A stretch of DNA of 64,000 nt from Onthophagus taurus (GCF_036711975.1 NC_091976.1:16864001-16928000), one strand, 5' to 3'. Numbered from the stretch's first letter, positions 24,741 through 43,507 are shown. Notes: generated by a model from the sequence alone, not told the origin. Program-made: numbers and translations.

Positions 24741-25096
24741 TTTTCCATTTCAATCAAATATTTATTGTAATTTGTCCGTTTAAGTGTGTTACATCACGTT
24801 TTATCGATTTATTTTAACCTCTATAGCCAATCTGTTATCTGCTTAGACACTAAAATGAGACTTTAAAGTTACAGTTGAAGATCTTTTTATTAATATAAGA
24901 TGTTTAAAATAAAGTATATAAAAATACTTTAGTTTACTTTACTTTTTTTACTATTTATATAAAAATCTATTTTATTCTAAATCAATATAAAACATGTTTA
25001 AACAAATTCCTTTCGTTTTATTTCGATGTTGTTATTGAACAAGATTTTCCTTTTACTACTATTAGTAAATTAACTGGGTCCTTATGTAATAGAAAT

Positions 25097-25249
25097 ATAT
25101 AAATTAAATAAAAACAATACTTTTTCTGGTCTTTTTGATTCTTTAATTAATTCATTCGCATTAGTGTCTCTGATGATGGCGTAAGCCGAAACCAGTCAGA
25201 CAGTAAATAAAAAAGACCAGAAAAAGTATTGTTTTTATTTAATTTATAT
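25097..25249. repeat. Perfect 40-nt inverted arms around a ribozyme-like core
   Basis: 25097-25136 and 25210-25249 are exact reverse complements (40 of 40, including AACAATACTTTTTCTGGTC). They enclose a 73-nt spacer that holds the hammerhead-like motif at 25165-25202. Penelope-like retroelements are known for inverted or partial terminal repeats that carry hammerhead ribozymes, so this is probably a remnant of such an element. No Penelope RT or GIY-YIG coding sequence was recognised nearby. Confidence 0.75.
25165..25202 (+). ncRNA. Hammerhead-ribozyme-like motif 1
   Basis: The elements run in hammerhead order. Stem I 5' is TGTCT (25165-25169). Core CTGATGA is 25170-25176. Stem II is GGC/GCC with loop GTAA (25178-25187). 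GAA is 25188-25190. A two-base-pair stem III is AC/GT with loop CA (25191-25196). The cleavage C is 25197, completing GTC. Stem I 3' is AGACA (25198-25202), fully complementary to the 5' strand. One extra T (25177) sits between the CTGATGA core and stem II. Short-stem-III type I hammerheads are established in Penelope-like elements; activity here is inferred only. Confidence 0.6.
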
Positions 25250-25779
25250 TATAGAAAATAATTGGTCAACATGGATTAAACTCCCTCATTTAATAATAAA
25301 AATATACTTTCTAGACAGAACATTATGGTAACTGTCATCAGTCTCCTGGAATAGTTAGTTATGACAGGAGATGGATTTTTCTTCATCAACATTAACATTG
25401 CTTGGAGTAGAAGGTTTTTAAATATTAATATCCTCTTCTTCGTTAAGTTTAGGAGTGATATAATCTGAAAGTTGCTCTTTGGAATCGTCCGTATTCCTGC
25501 CCCAAATGAATTCCGTTGTAAAGAGGTTACTTTCATCATTAAACACTTGAGTATACAATGTGTTTGATTTTAGCTGTCACAGCAAATATCTTGATTATTG
25601 TTGGAAATATGGCAAAATGTTATGGATGGAAAGTTGCTCCACATTTAATATTCTATTATTTGCCATAGTCTAAAAAACGTGCCCAATTTTATTGCGGAAT
25701 ATAAAACTACAAAACAAAAATCCAGATACAACGATATATCACATTATTTGTAATATGTTCCGAATTCCCAACGTTACTA

Positions 25780-26075
25780 TTAATAGCATGGAAAACTACG
25801 CATTCACCTAATTTTCATATTTTCGTACTTTTCTCGATATTTATAAATCTGAGAAAAAAATGAAAGAAAACAATATTGTTAAAAATAAAATTTACTACAA
25901 CTTTTGTTCCCTAAGTAATGTTCGTGATGTAAGAAATAAGATATTTCTTCTATAAACTTCAAGCATGGTAGACTTGTGTCACGTTCCAAATCCTGAGTGA
26001 TACCATTGACAACTCAAATTCAGCAAATTTTCGTTTCTTTCTCTATATTTATGCATCTGAGAGCAAAAATGAAAG
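25780..26075. repeat. Diverged satellite monomers related to the 45-48.7 kb array
   Basis: Two partial monomers share the array's landmarks. One is near 25805-25910 (CACCTAATTTTCAT, TCTCGATATTTAT, AACAATATTGTTAA, TACTACAACTTTT-like). The other is near 26025-26075 (ATATTTATGCATCTGAGAGC followed by AAAAATGAAAGAG). The second directly abuts the mariner pseudogene. Confidence 0.65.
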
Positions 26076-26079
26076 AGAC

Positions 26080-26815
26080 CTTTTTTACTTCGGTTACCTC
26101 TAGACCTATCCGAAACGTTGGTCCAGATGTTCCCAAACATGAAGTGAAACTTGAGTCATGCTGAAACCACATGTCTTGACGGACGTTTAATGGCACAGCA
26201 TCCAACAACATGTTCAATACTTGTTGTAGGAAGATTAAGTAGATGGGATCACATAACCATTTAATACCAGCCCATACATTGATAATAAATCTGTATTGGA
26301 ACCCTTAAACACGCGTGGAATGAGGGTTTTCATCTGCCCAGATGTGGCTGTTTCGAGAATTGAGAATACAATTCCTAGTAAAATTACATTCATCTGTAAA
26401 GAGAATGCGCCGTGATGCAAAGGAACAGAAAACACGAACAGAACTCAACGCGTGGTGCAAAATCGGCTAGCAGTAATTAATGTATTATTTGGAGGTGATA
26501 TGGATGTAGTAGATGTTCAAGCAGAACATTCCAGATGGTGTAACATCCATTCCACGTGCAATTGCTCGTATACTCGTTGACGGGTTGGGTTGATGCAGTA
26601 TAGCCTTTTCTAATTCGGGAATGCAGTATCTTCTTGGAGCACCATAGTTATTCCTGTAGGTTGTGAATGTACTCCTTTCTCGAAGCCGTTGCGTAATTGT
26701 GGCGAAAAGGGTATGCGATGGATGCGACGAGCAGCTTCCATTATCTCGAGCTTCGCCATACAGAATGATGATATATAGGTGTTCAATGTGCTGTCCAATC
26801 GTGTCAGTGTCCTTA
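26080..26815 (-). mobile_element. Mariner-type (DUF4817 + DDE) transposase pseudogene
   Basis: On the minus strand from about 26800: MDSTLNTYISSF, an RRIHRIPFSPQLRN block like the N-terminal helix-turn-helix, STRAIARGM-like sequence, then FTDECNFTRNCILNSRNSHI (26420-26340) carrying the first catalytic aspartate, and WADENPHSTRV. The second block VPLNVRQDMWFQHD ends in a damaged HDSSFTS where HDGAPAH is expected. Frameshifts and the damaged catalytic block make it dead. Its 3' end runs into a satellite monomer. Confidence 0.75.
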
Positions 26816-26819
26816 ATGC

Positions 26820-28200
26820 TAAGCAGTTTAATACTAAAATAAGGCTCTACCTTGGCTTTAAAGGTTACAATTTCGATAACTTGGAGGACTAACCGATGGC
26901 ATTGCCATAGTTTGTAATTATACGTTTTTTGTTGTAAGATCTTGTAACTTTTATTCTTTGCTTGTTGTAGTCAGCTCTTATTAATTGTATTGTATTTTAT
27001 GCTTTCCTTTTTTAGCCTAGATTTCGGTTATGCTATGTACCATGTGACGAGTGTAAGAAAAGTCTTTTTTAATAAGACAATAAAGAAATCGATCTATCTA
27101 AGTAAGAAGGCTAAAACCTTAATATTTTTTGATACATTTCGATTTAACTAAGTTGATCTGAAAAATTTTGATTCAAGTTAAAATTGAATATATTCCACAT
27201 GATATTCAATTTAATTATCAGAATCACTCTGTATATTACGGTTATTAAAAATAAATAAAAAACGTGACATTTCGCAAGATTTTCAAAACAAGTCTAACCT
27301 CACTTATAAGATGAGCAATTTGACATTCTAACCTCACTTTTAATTTTTACTTAATCATTAATTCACTAAAATATCCCTTTGTTTAAGAACTTAACAATAT
27401 AATAACTTAACAAATATTATATTTTGTTTGTTATAAGCGAGATTTCATTCAAAATTGTTTTAATATATTCTAATTCCTTTTATTAGAGAACAAAAACAAG
27501 TTTTTTTTGCTTATATCTTCTAAAATTTACAATTTATAAAGTTTTAATCAACCAAAATTCCTTGAAACACCTTTATAAATAATTTAAAGTTTAAGAAACA
27601 TCTACAGGTGCTCAAATTGAATAAATTCTTGGCCTTGAAATCGGTCAAACTTACCTATCCTAACCACAAACGTCTGCTTTAAACCCTAATTTATTCGTCC
27701 CACATAAAAATGTTTCCAGTTCAAGTTCAAAAATAAAATGAGTAATATAATAAAGTTTTAAAATAAATACTTTTAAAGACGAGTTGGAAAGATGTTAAAA
27801 AAGATATTCGAAAGGTGTTGAAAACGGTTTACCTACCTTTTTCTGAGCCAAAAAAAAAAGAAAACTAATCCAAATTTTGTTGGAGAACTTTCACAATGAA
27901 TTAAAAACGTGTTTCAATTTAAATGTTTTTTAGGTTATTTTTATTAGATTTTTCGCCGAAATTGGTCGGATTTTACGCGATAAAACCAACACATCACTGT
28001 AACGTTCAGAACAACCTGCTAACTGACATGGAACTGCGTTTAGATTATTTGTTGACGCTAGGTGGCGTTTACTCTAAAATGAAATAGAATATCGCCATCT
28101 AACGAGTAAAAGTGAAATTATACACTTAAATTCAAATTTTGTAATTTTTTTTTAAAGATATTTTAAGGATTTTAATAGAATAACTTATTTAAATTTAGTT
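26820..28200. other. Intergenic stretch downstream of RNF121
   Basis: AT-rich, no gene recognised. Two CTCF-like motifs lie at 28054-28070 and 28093-28106, about 100-150 bp beyond the RNF121 stop codon. Confidence 0.4.
28054..28106. promoter_or_regulatory. Pair of CTCF-like motifs 3' of RNF121
   Basis: CGCTAGGTGGCGTTT on the plus strand (within 28054-28070) and CTCGTTAGATGGCGAT on the minus strand (28093-28106 plus two bases) fit the AG(A/G)(G/T)GGC core of CTCF sites and point toward each other. This is inference from motif shape only. Confidence 0.35.
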
Positions 28201-28204
28201 TTTA

Positions 28205-35571
<7,367 letters not shown>

Positions 35572-36255
35572 TTTTTTGGTATTTTTAAGTGTCTTATTGA
35601 ATAATGTTCAACTAAAAAATCTTAAACCTGGCTTTAGATTAAATTATACAGGGTGAATTAATTAATTAAAGTTTTATCACACATTTGTCACTCGTTTGTC
35701 AAACAAACCGTAAAGCGCCAATTACGCCATCTGTTGTGATGACGTTACCTTACGAGTGAGCTGGAAAATACATTTAAAAGTTTTTAATAAAAACTGTATA
35801 CTTTGCGTGTTACGCGTGCTTGAGATAAAAGCCATAAAAACAATTATTAAAAAATATTTTAGAGTTTTTAAGAATGAGAATAAAGTGTTTTTACTTAGTT
35901 GTTATCTGATAAGAAAATTGTTTGGTGTCTTGTTTGTAGTGCCATCTATCGGTATAATCGTTTTAGACATGTATTTTAAATTTATATATATATATAGAAA
36001 TAATAGAATTAATAATAAATTAATATATATTAATATTCGATCCATATATGTTAATAATTCTAAATTAATTATATATTAAATTAATTATTTAATTAATTAA
36101 TAAATCCCGCCATCTATTGGATGACAACGAAAAATTAGTTGAGTTGTCAAAATATTTGATAACATAACCGCAAACGTAAGGAGTTTTAATTTAAAAATCA
36201 TATTTCCACTTAGTTTAACGTAAATGTATTGGAAATTGAGTATTATATAACCACA
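35572..36255. promoter_or_regulatory. Shared divergent promoter region of RNF121 and ALG5
   Basis: The start codons of the two genes are 684 bp apart, head to head. The interval contains three CTCF-like GCCATCT motifs (35725-35738, 35940-35952, 36106-36120), all in the same orientation. The best is CCAATAGATGGCGGG read on the minus strand. It also contains very AT-rich palindromic runs around 35980-36100. No TATA box position can be assigned with confidence. Confidence 0.5.
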
Positions 36256-37515
36256 ATGGAAGATTATACCGTTTTTTTCTATTATATTTCGGCGTTTTTA
36301 GCCTCTGCAGTAATTTCGGTAATTTAACCTAAAAATTAATCATGTTTTTTACCAGCTTTCCTCATTATTTCCACGATTTTTTATTATATAACATTATTTA
36401 ACTAACAAATTTTTTCAAGGGATGGTTAATATTAATATCAAGCACAAATGCTTATCCAAACATAATAAGAACGAAAAAGGAAAAGTATTTTAGGAACCCT
36501 ATTACAGGAGAAAATGTAGTTTTCCCCACACTAAATGAAAACCCAACTTTAGATTTAAGTGTAATAGTGCCGGCTTATAATGAAGAAGAAAGATGTAAAT
36601 AGCATAATTTTTTTTGGTATTTAACAATGATTTTTAATTTTAATTTTAGTATGTCCAATGTTGGATGAGTGTATTGAATTTTTAGAAGGAAGATTTAAAT
36701 CGACAGGGTTTAAATATGAGATAATTATAGTTAATGATGGTAGTAAAGATAAAACAGTGCAGGTAGCCGAAAAATATTGCAAAAAATTAGGTGTTGATAA
36801 ATTTAGAATTTTGGATTTGGAGTATAATCGGGGAAAAGGTGGAGCTGTTCGTTTGGTAAACAATCCTAGATTAGATTAAACACTTCTTATACTTTTTATG
36901 CTGTAATACTTAGGGTATACAATGTGGAAGAGGTTCTTTATTATTATTTGTTGATGCTGATGGAGCAACAAAATTTGCCGATTTTGATAAAGTTGAAAAG
37001 AAATTGTTTGAATTAATTTCAACAACCAATTCTAAAGATAGTGCAGATAAATTAGCAATGTCAATAGGTTCAAGATCCCATTTACAAGATGAAGCCATAG
37101 CAGAAAGAAGTTTATTCAGAACAATTTTAATGTACGGTTTTCATTTCTTGGTTTGGTTATTTGCAGTTCGTACAATTAAGGATACACAATGTGGTTTTAA
37201 ATTATTTACAAGAAAAACGGCGAAATTGTGTTTTGAATCATTACATGTTGAAAGATGGTAAATATCGACGAAAATTAATTTAATAAATCAATAAATTTGG
37301 AAATACACTTTAGGGCTTTTGATGTAGAGTTATTGTACATAGCTGAAAAGTTAAAAATTCCAATTGCTGAAGTAGCTGTTAATTGGACTGAAATTGATGG
37401 GTCTAAAATAACACCTTTTTGGAGTTGGGTTCAAATGGGGGTTGATCTTGGATTGATTTGGTTGAGATATACAACTACAGCTTGGAAAATAAAAGCTAAA
37501 GAAGATCTGAAATGA
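36256..37515 (+). CDS. ALG5: ALG5, dolichyl-phosphate beta-glucosyltransferase
   Basis: Five coding exons with GT-AG introns and matching phases: 36256-36318, 36420-36594, 36650-36855, 36914-37257 and 37314-37515, 990 nt or 329 residues (human ALG5 is 324). ALG5 transfers glucose from UDP-glucose to dolichyl phosphate on the cytosolic ER face, supplying donor for N-glycan assembly. A single N-terminal membrane anchor (about residues 5-27) precedes a GT2 domain: [37 protein letters not shown], the DxD metal site [10 protein letters not shown] (D162, D164), [42 protein letters not shown] and [18 protein letters not shown]. All diagnostic blocks are present, so it should be functional. AATAAA at 37586-37591 is a likely polyadenylation signal. 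The Drosophila orthologue is wollknaeuel. Confidence 0.96.
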
Positions 37516-37585
37516 TTTATTAGGTAAAGATTATAATTTTTATCAGATTAAGCATTTTATAACTTATTTGATAAGTTGGTATTTA

Positions 37586-37591
37586 AATAAA
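37586..37591 (+). terminator. ALG5 polyadenylation signal
   Basis: AATAAA 71 bp after the ALG5 stop codon, on the correct strand. Confidence 0.6.
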
Positions 37592-37995
37592 ATAATCTGT
37601 CTTAAATTCGACTATTTTCCTCTTTTTTTGTTTGTTCCTTTTCCATTTTTCAATAAAGGTTTACTTCTATAGAAATAATTAAATTTAATGATATTGTCTT
37701 ATAAAATATATAATTTTTGAAATATTAAGATTTTCCTGAAACAAATATACAGGTATTTTATCAACACTTGTGCTAATTTTGTAACCACGACGAACTTGTT
37801 GCCAAAAATACATTATTTTAAACGGAATAATGCAGTTATTGAATAATATAGCATTCTTTCCTGACTTTTTTTTTCGAGAGAACCTTAGCTAGGAAATATA
37901 TTTGCATTTTTTCAAACTGACGTGATTCCTTTCGTAGTACAGATTTCAGATAATTTTGATCGAACTGAGGTTAAATAATAACTATTTTTTTCATC

Positions 37996-38059
37996 TAACT
38001 TGATTAAATAAGCTCAAACGGGAGCGGCATATCCCGTTCGAGCTTATTTAATCAAGTTA
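37996..38059. repeat. 64-bp near-perfect hairpin downstream of ALG5
   Basis: Arms 37996-38023 and 38032-38059 are 28 nt each and complementary except at one position (A against C, inside AAGCTCAAACG/CGTTCGAGCTT). The loop is GCGGCATA. It lies 480 bp past the ALG5 stop. It may be a hairpin MITE, a small-RNA precursor or a cruciform-prone site. Confidence 0.8.
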
Positions 38060-38439
38060 ATTTTCAATGGTTGAATTGGAAGAAGAGGAACAATTGAATT
38101 TTTACCGAAATCATAAGATTTAATTCAGTTACATTTCTTTCTGAGATGATATTTTGGATGAACTAAATCAGAAGTTGAGACGAAGTTCAGAGAGTAACTC
38201 TTAATCTCATAGCTAATTGTTAGGAAAATTTAAAAACGTCTTGGTTAGATTAAGTTATGAAGGTTGCACAATGTGAACATTTAACTTTGTTTTAACTATT
38301 TATTTTATTATTTAAATTATTTAAAAGTTTGGTTATCTACTATTGTTATTTTTATCATTCTAAACAAATTTGAAATAATTAAATTTTAATGTAATCTTTT
38401 TTGCAAATTTTTTTATATGATTATGAATCTCTTTTTCCT

Positions 38440-39800
38440 TCCTAGTTCGGTCCTCTATGTTTCCCAGCTGGTATACTAAACTCCAGCTTTCGTACCACTT
38501 CATTGAGGAACGTTTAGGAGGTCTGGTCCCATGTGATTTTCCCTCTGACGATTTTCGGCAATCTGTGTTTTAGCATTCTCCCGACATGGTCTTTCCATTT
38601 ATAAGAAGCGGCTCTTGCAGTAACATGTGGATGTGCAATTGAGTATTCAACAAACAAATTTGTTACGCAGTTATAAAATTTGGCAAAAAATCATGAATTT
38701 AATTGTAAATACTATCACAAATTCCGAACAAGAGATACTAAACAAATCTCATTTTACAACGGGTTTTAGGAGCAACTTCTCTGTCCGAAATCCACATTTC
38801 TCAACTCTATTCTTTATTTGGTTTCTGCACTTCCTTCTTGACTGGACTAGACTATACTACTTTGTTGTTTTTGGGACTGCTATGAACTGATTCCTTGGAA
38901 ACTACTCTTTCCACTGAACTACTTCTCTAAATGCATCCCTGGTCTTGGAAACTTTCTACTCAATACTCACTGCTAACTCGAAGCTTCTTCTGGCGACCTT
39001 CTCTATTAAACTCCTCTCTAGAAACTCTAACCCTTCATCTCTACCACAAACTACGAGCTCTTGGGAATCCCCGGCCGAACTCCAAAAACTCCGAACTCTC
39101 TTCTTCCGTCGAACTTCCCCGCTACATTTCGGACTTTTTTCCGTCTGAGATTATGACTAGTCGACACAAACTCGAATCACTGAAAACGTTCCTCACTAAA
39201 CTAAAATAGGGGAGAAATCCTACAGACAACCCTTCTATAAATAATGAAACAAAAATCTGACTATGTCCTGCAACCCATATTTTCTCGTAAAAACAGCGAG
39301 CAATTATTCGAAGTATTTTTATCTCTGTGGTTCTGAAAAGTCTTTTGGTTGTGATATTTTATATCCTTGTTTCAAGGGCATATGTCAGCATATGATCCTC
39401 ACCTTATTTTTTGTTTGTGAGTATTTGTTCCTCCATATAACGTCTCGGAGGCATCCTAATACCACCGCTGCACTTGTGGTATGTGTTCTGATTTCTTTTT
39501 TCAGGTTTCTATTACAAGTCTCTTGTGATGTCATCATTATGGGATTGTAACTACTAGGAATCTATTGCTCCGAGATATTTCAACCGTATGACCTGATTTT
39601 TGGTACGATTGTAAACCACTAGTTTACACCATCTTGGTTCTTTTGCTATTGTTTAGGAATGCGTGTTTTATGCTGAGGTTTTTCTCGAATTTGAACAGAA
39701 TTCTTTGGAGGCTTACGTAGAATGGTATAGCAAATTATTCTTATATCTTTTGAAACGAAAAAAGATCAACTTTTTTAAACATGGCAAATAAAAATTAATA
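38440..39800 (-). mobile_element. Decayed LINE (RT C-terminus and 3' end) with an insertion
   Basis: Minus-strand translation of 39730-39250 gives FKFEKNLSIKHAFLN, then KPEKRNQNTYHKC-like and ETRISNITTKRLFRTTEIK blocks typical of the LINE thumb. The tail continues at 38640-38440 with ARAASYKWKDHVGRMLKHRL (family form WAGHV-RM). Between them, about 38640-39240 is unrelated pyrimidine-rich sequence that looks inserted. Confidence 0.6.
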
Positions 39801-39884
39801 TGTCCGAAGAATTTTGCAAAAAATATAAATTGTTTGACCTGCTTTAGTTATTTATATGTATATATAGATTCTTTATATACCCTC

Positions 39885-40165
39885 AACCGAGATGAATGGG
39901 AACTCTGGGGTTAATCGGGACGGTGCGATTGGGGTTAAGCTTTTTTACAGGAGACATGAGGATATCCTCACAGAAAAGCTTTGTGAAAATAAATAACAAT
40001 TATTCCACTGTAAGGTTTTTTACGCAATACAGTTTATTTTTCTTACTTTTGATGAAGTAAATGAAAAATATTTTTAAAAATCTTTTAGAAGCCCCAATTA
40101 ACCCCATAGCCCCGTCTCTTACAGCATAAGTTCTGAAAAATGTCCCGATTCACCTTAGTTTGATG
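39885..40165. repeat. Possible short inverted-repeat element
   Basis: The left part (GATGAATGGGAAC, GGGGTTAATCGGGAC) and the minus-strand reading of the right part (GGTGAATCGGGAC, GGGGTTAATTGGGG) show weak inverted similarity. The ends are not sharp. Confidence 0.35.
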
Positions 40166-40294
40166 GTACATTATATTTGATAATACTTAGATACAGAGAC
40201 ATTGTATATGTAGACGTTAATGTTGAGTTAGTCTTCTTGTATAACTTATATCGGTCTTTAATGCATACTGGATGTTGGTAATATTTACTTCCTT

Positions 40295-40900
40295 AAGGAG
40301 TCACGAGCTGAGGCTGACGGTGTTATAACTGCTCTATATTTCTTGACTTCTTTATATAAAGAGGATTGGCCTTGTTTTTGCAATCATTGGTGGTTTCCTC
40401 CGTTGGTGCTTGGTCACTGTGGTGCTGGTCGAAAATTATTTATGTGTACATTTACAAGATCTGCAGTCCGTTGCTTCTTTATAAAATGGGGACGTGCCTC
40501 GTTTCTTCAATAATTGATGGTTTTCTGTGGGATAGCTCCAACACATTTTCACCTTCTGTATTCATATGTCAATATCGGTTTAACATCACAAGATGAAATT
40601 CTAGGTAAAATTGCTAGTAAGTTGGTCATTTAAGGTATCTTAGTTCCGCCTAAACAACGCTATTCCTGGAATAAATAATGTACTACTCTCCACTTCAAGA
40701 GGTCGCGAGAGCTAACGGTGTTATTGTGGTTGTGGTATTCGTCACAGATCATTAACTTTCACAGGATTTGCAGTGCTCTGTGTTTTTATACGATGACCTA
40801 TGAGTTGGTTTCCTCGATCATTGGTTTCCTGCGGGTTCTCTCCATCATATTTTAATTATTATCGTATCATTTTTTTAACCATTTGTCTAATTTCGGCAGC
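40295..40900. repeat. Two diverged tandem copies of a ~380-bp unit
   Basis: Unit 1 (from about 40295) and unit 2 (from about 40690) share, in order, AGCT-(AGGCT)-ACGGTGTTAT, a CAAGATCTGCAGT/CAGGATTTGCAGT block and a TTGATGGTTTTCTG/TTGGTTTCCTG block. No coding sequence was recognised. Confidence 0.45.
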
Positions 40901-41479
40901 TCGTATAATAATGACCTCGCAGTTAAAGCAAGTTGTCCAGATGATGAACCCATGCAAGTTTGTTTACATCAGCGAGATAAATATGCATATCTTAATTTCT
41001 TACAGTCTATGCTGTATATGATTGACCTGATGATATAGTGCCGATATAATCTCATTATAGTGTAATATATTGATTGACCGATAACTAGATAAATATCTAT
41101 TTTGGAGAGCTTTATTTTGAAGTGGACGTCTATTGAGTTAAACATATTCAGCAATAATACTGTTGAATCCTCTGCTAATCTAGGCCTAACATATGATTGG
41201 AAGGATGTTCTTTTTGGTTCCTGGGTGGTAGCCATACGATGGGGCATGGATTTGCTACACCAAACGTGTTATTTAAGGTGCTGAGCAACAATTAATCGAT
41301 CGTTCTGGAAATCACGACAGCGAAGAATATTTTCGAGAATCTCATAACTTCGAAGTTTTTTTCAGCTGAATTTAGTAGAACAGTTTAAGTGAATCTGATT
41401 CCAAGTTTCGAGGCCTGAGCATTCATTAATTTCATTTGCGAATTCCAAAATGTAAAATATTGAACATATTGACATATTG

Positions 41480-42110
41480 AATTATTTTTGAGGATGAGAC
41501 ACTCTGTCAATTTTTGTTTCGAACTTCCACGTGGCCCGCTAAGTAAAATACCAGATTGCTGCGGAGTTATTGGAAGGCTTTTGATTTGGTGTGGCACAAA
41601 GGCATTCTATGTATATAAGCTAAATACGCTGGAAATTCCTTACTATCTCCTAAAGTTATTTAAACAATTCCTATCAAAACACTATTCACTCGTGGGAAAA
41701 ACTAAAAAACCTCTACTTCCGCAGTTTTTCCATACAACAAAGTAATTCACAAGGATCTTCAATTTCAACTAGTTTTTTTTAATTAAATTTCTCTGGTTGC
41801 AGAAATTGCATTGAAAACTCAGTTTTTTGTTCCTTTACTCTCAATGTAAGCTGCTTCTCCAGAAATAACAATCCAATCGTCCACCATTTCAGTCACATTA
41901 ATCTGCAAATATTTGGGCGTAACCTTTGACAGAACCCGTAACTTTTCTGCTCACCCCATCAAAGTAACGATATAGTCAAGAACTATGTAGCCAATCATCG
42001 AATACGAATCGATTATCTTTCATGACGCGCCAAGAGGGTCAAAGTACCACTTAGAAGTTACAGAATGCGCGGCGGTCAGATCGATTTCTATCAATTCTTG
42101 TAACGACGTC
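41480..42110 (+). mobile_element. Decayed Jockey-type LINE RT fragment
   Basis: Plus-strand frames give LIWCGTKAFYVYKLNTLEIP (family form FDLVWHKGLLYKL), YYLLKLFKQFLSKHYS and VGKTKKPL. After damage follow a YLGVTFDRTLNFSAH-like block near 41910-41960 and IIEYESIIFHDAPRGSKYHL near 41995-42055. This is the RT palm and the post-RT region of Jockey-like elements. Confidence 0.7.
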
Positions 42111-42960
42111 TTCTACAGCTTTACTAAAATTATTCCTATCTGCTTTCGCCTACAAGTTTTATCCAGTAAGGTTGCCAATCTTGGTGGTTATCTCTTGTAG
42201 AGCCCTCTTAATGTTATTTCATTCTTCATCTATATCTTAACTCAAGTTCGTTTTCGCAGACTGATATCTTGCTGGCATGCAAGTAGAGTAATCTCATTTT
42301 GAATTTGAATCTCAGTGCGTCTGTGTTCCACTTCACTATTTTCTTGCCTATTCGCGTTGTCATGGTCACAGTTTGCCTCTTTGTATGTTCGCACATTTAT
42401 TATCGATGTGGTGTGTCTCTGTGTTATGAGAACATAATTAATTTGATTCGTCCTGGTTGGTTCTGGAATCTGACATGTACCCTTATAGGTGTCCTTTCTT
42501 TGGAAATCTGTGCTTTTTACCTTCATTGCTATGGCGTTTACCATTTGGTACAGTGTTGTTTCGTTCAGGCTTGTTTCAATATGTAGGGTGAACTTTCCTG
42601 CTACTTCTGTTCCCACTATCATCAGTAAATCATGTCCCGTATCTCTCCCGCATCCATTTTCCAGTTTATAAAAGATAGAACACGTCCTCTTCTTCATCGT
42701 CACTTTCTTCTATGGGCACATACCCACTTGAAATAGATCACTGACCTTTTAATATTACTGAAGACATAGAAACCCGTTCCATTATGACCTGTCTTATATG
42801 GTCTTCCACTATAGAATATTGAAAAATTCTTCTTATCTACTCTATACTTTAGCAGTGCATCTCCAATCTCCATCACCTTTCTTGTCTACAGCACAGTCCT
42901 TACGTTCCATGTAATCCCATAGTAATCATTTAACACTCTATCAGGACGTATTTATAAATG
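42110..42960 (-). mobile_element. Decayed LINE endonuclease fragment
   Basis: The minus-strand open stretch 42703-42242 contains GHDLLMIVGTEVAGKFTLH (family form GDWNAKVG), KSTDFQRKDTYKGTCQIPEP and TRTNQINYVLITQRHTTSI, then NVRTYKEANCDHDN, where SDH became DHD. Upstream the frame continues with YVPIEESDDEEEDVFY. This is the APE-type endonuclease of insect LINEs. The metal-binding core is mutated. Confidence 0.75.
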
Positions 42961-43500
42961 AGAAGACTGATGGCTAATCCGACAATGTCACTGATTTCGT
43001 GCAGAAGGACCAAGGTCGATAGCCATATATATTTGGACATGTTGCTGTTCTATTATATTTACGGATTGTATTTGTATGCTTTTTGAAGGATTGTTTGTTA
43101 CATCCGAATATAAAATTTGTTCTCTCTCTTAAAAAAGCGAAAAAGCATTAATGCAGTTTAATAATTGATACCTCAATAAAGGAATGATTTTTTAAAAACG
43201 ATCGTTTTAAAAAGCTTATAATCTCATTTATAAATGTTGATACTATCAACTGTTAAACGTTACATTTAAAGTATTTAAAGTTAAATACTCTGCTTTAAAG
43301 ACAGAATATAAATTTTGTTGTGCTTAAACATTTTTTCCTCAAGAACAAAAAGATGTTTTCAAAAACTGCTTTTTATGTTAAAAAGTTTTTTGTGATTTTT
43401 TTTTAAATAGGAATTCGTTTTAGGTATAGTTAAAGTTCAAAAATTATTTATACAAATTTATTCATGTTCATCAGTTATAAATTATAACTGACTCATTTGA
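42961..43500. other. Short intergenic stretch, nothing recognised
   Basis: AT-rich sequence 3' of the EcKinase-like gene. No feature is supported. Confidence 0.35.
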
Positions 43501-43507
43501 ACTTGTT

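Noticed and set aside
35756..36079. 107-codon plus-strand frame between RNF121 and ALG5
   Set aside because: Starts at GTG, is Ile/Asn/Tyr-rich from AT-rich sequence, and lies in a promoter interval.
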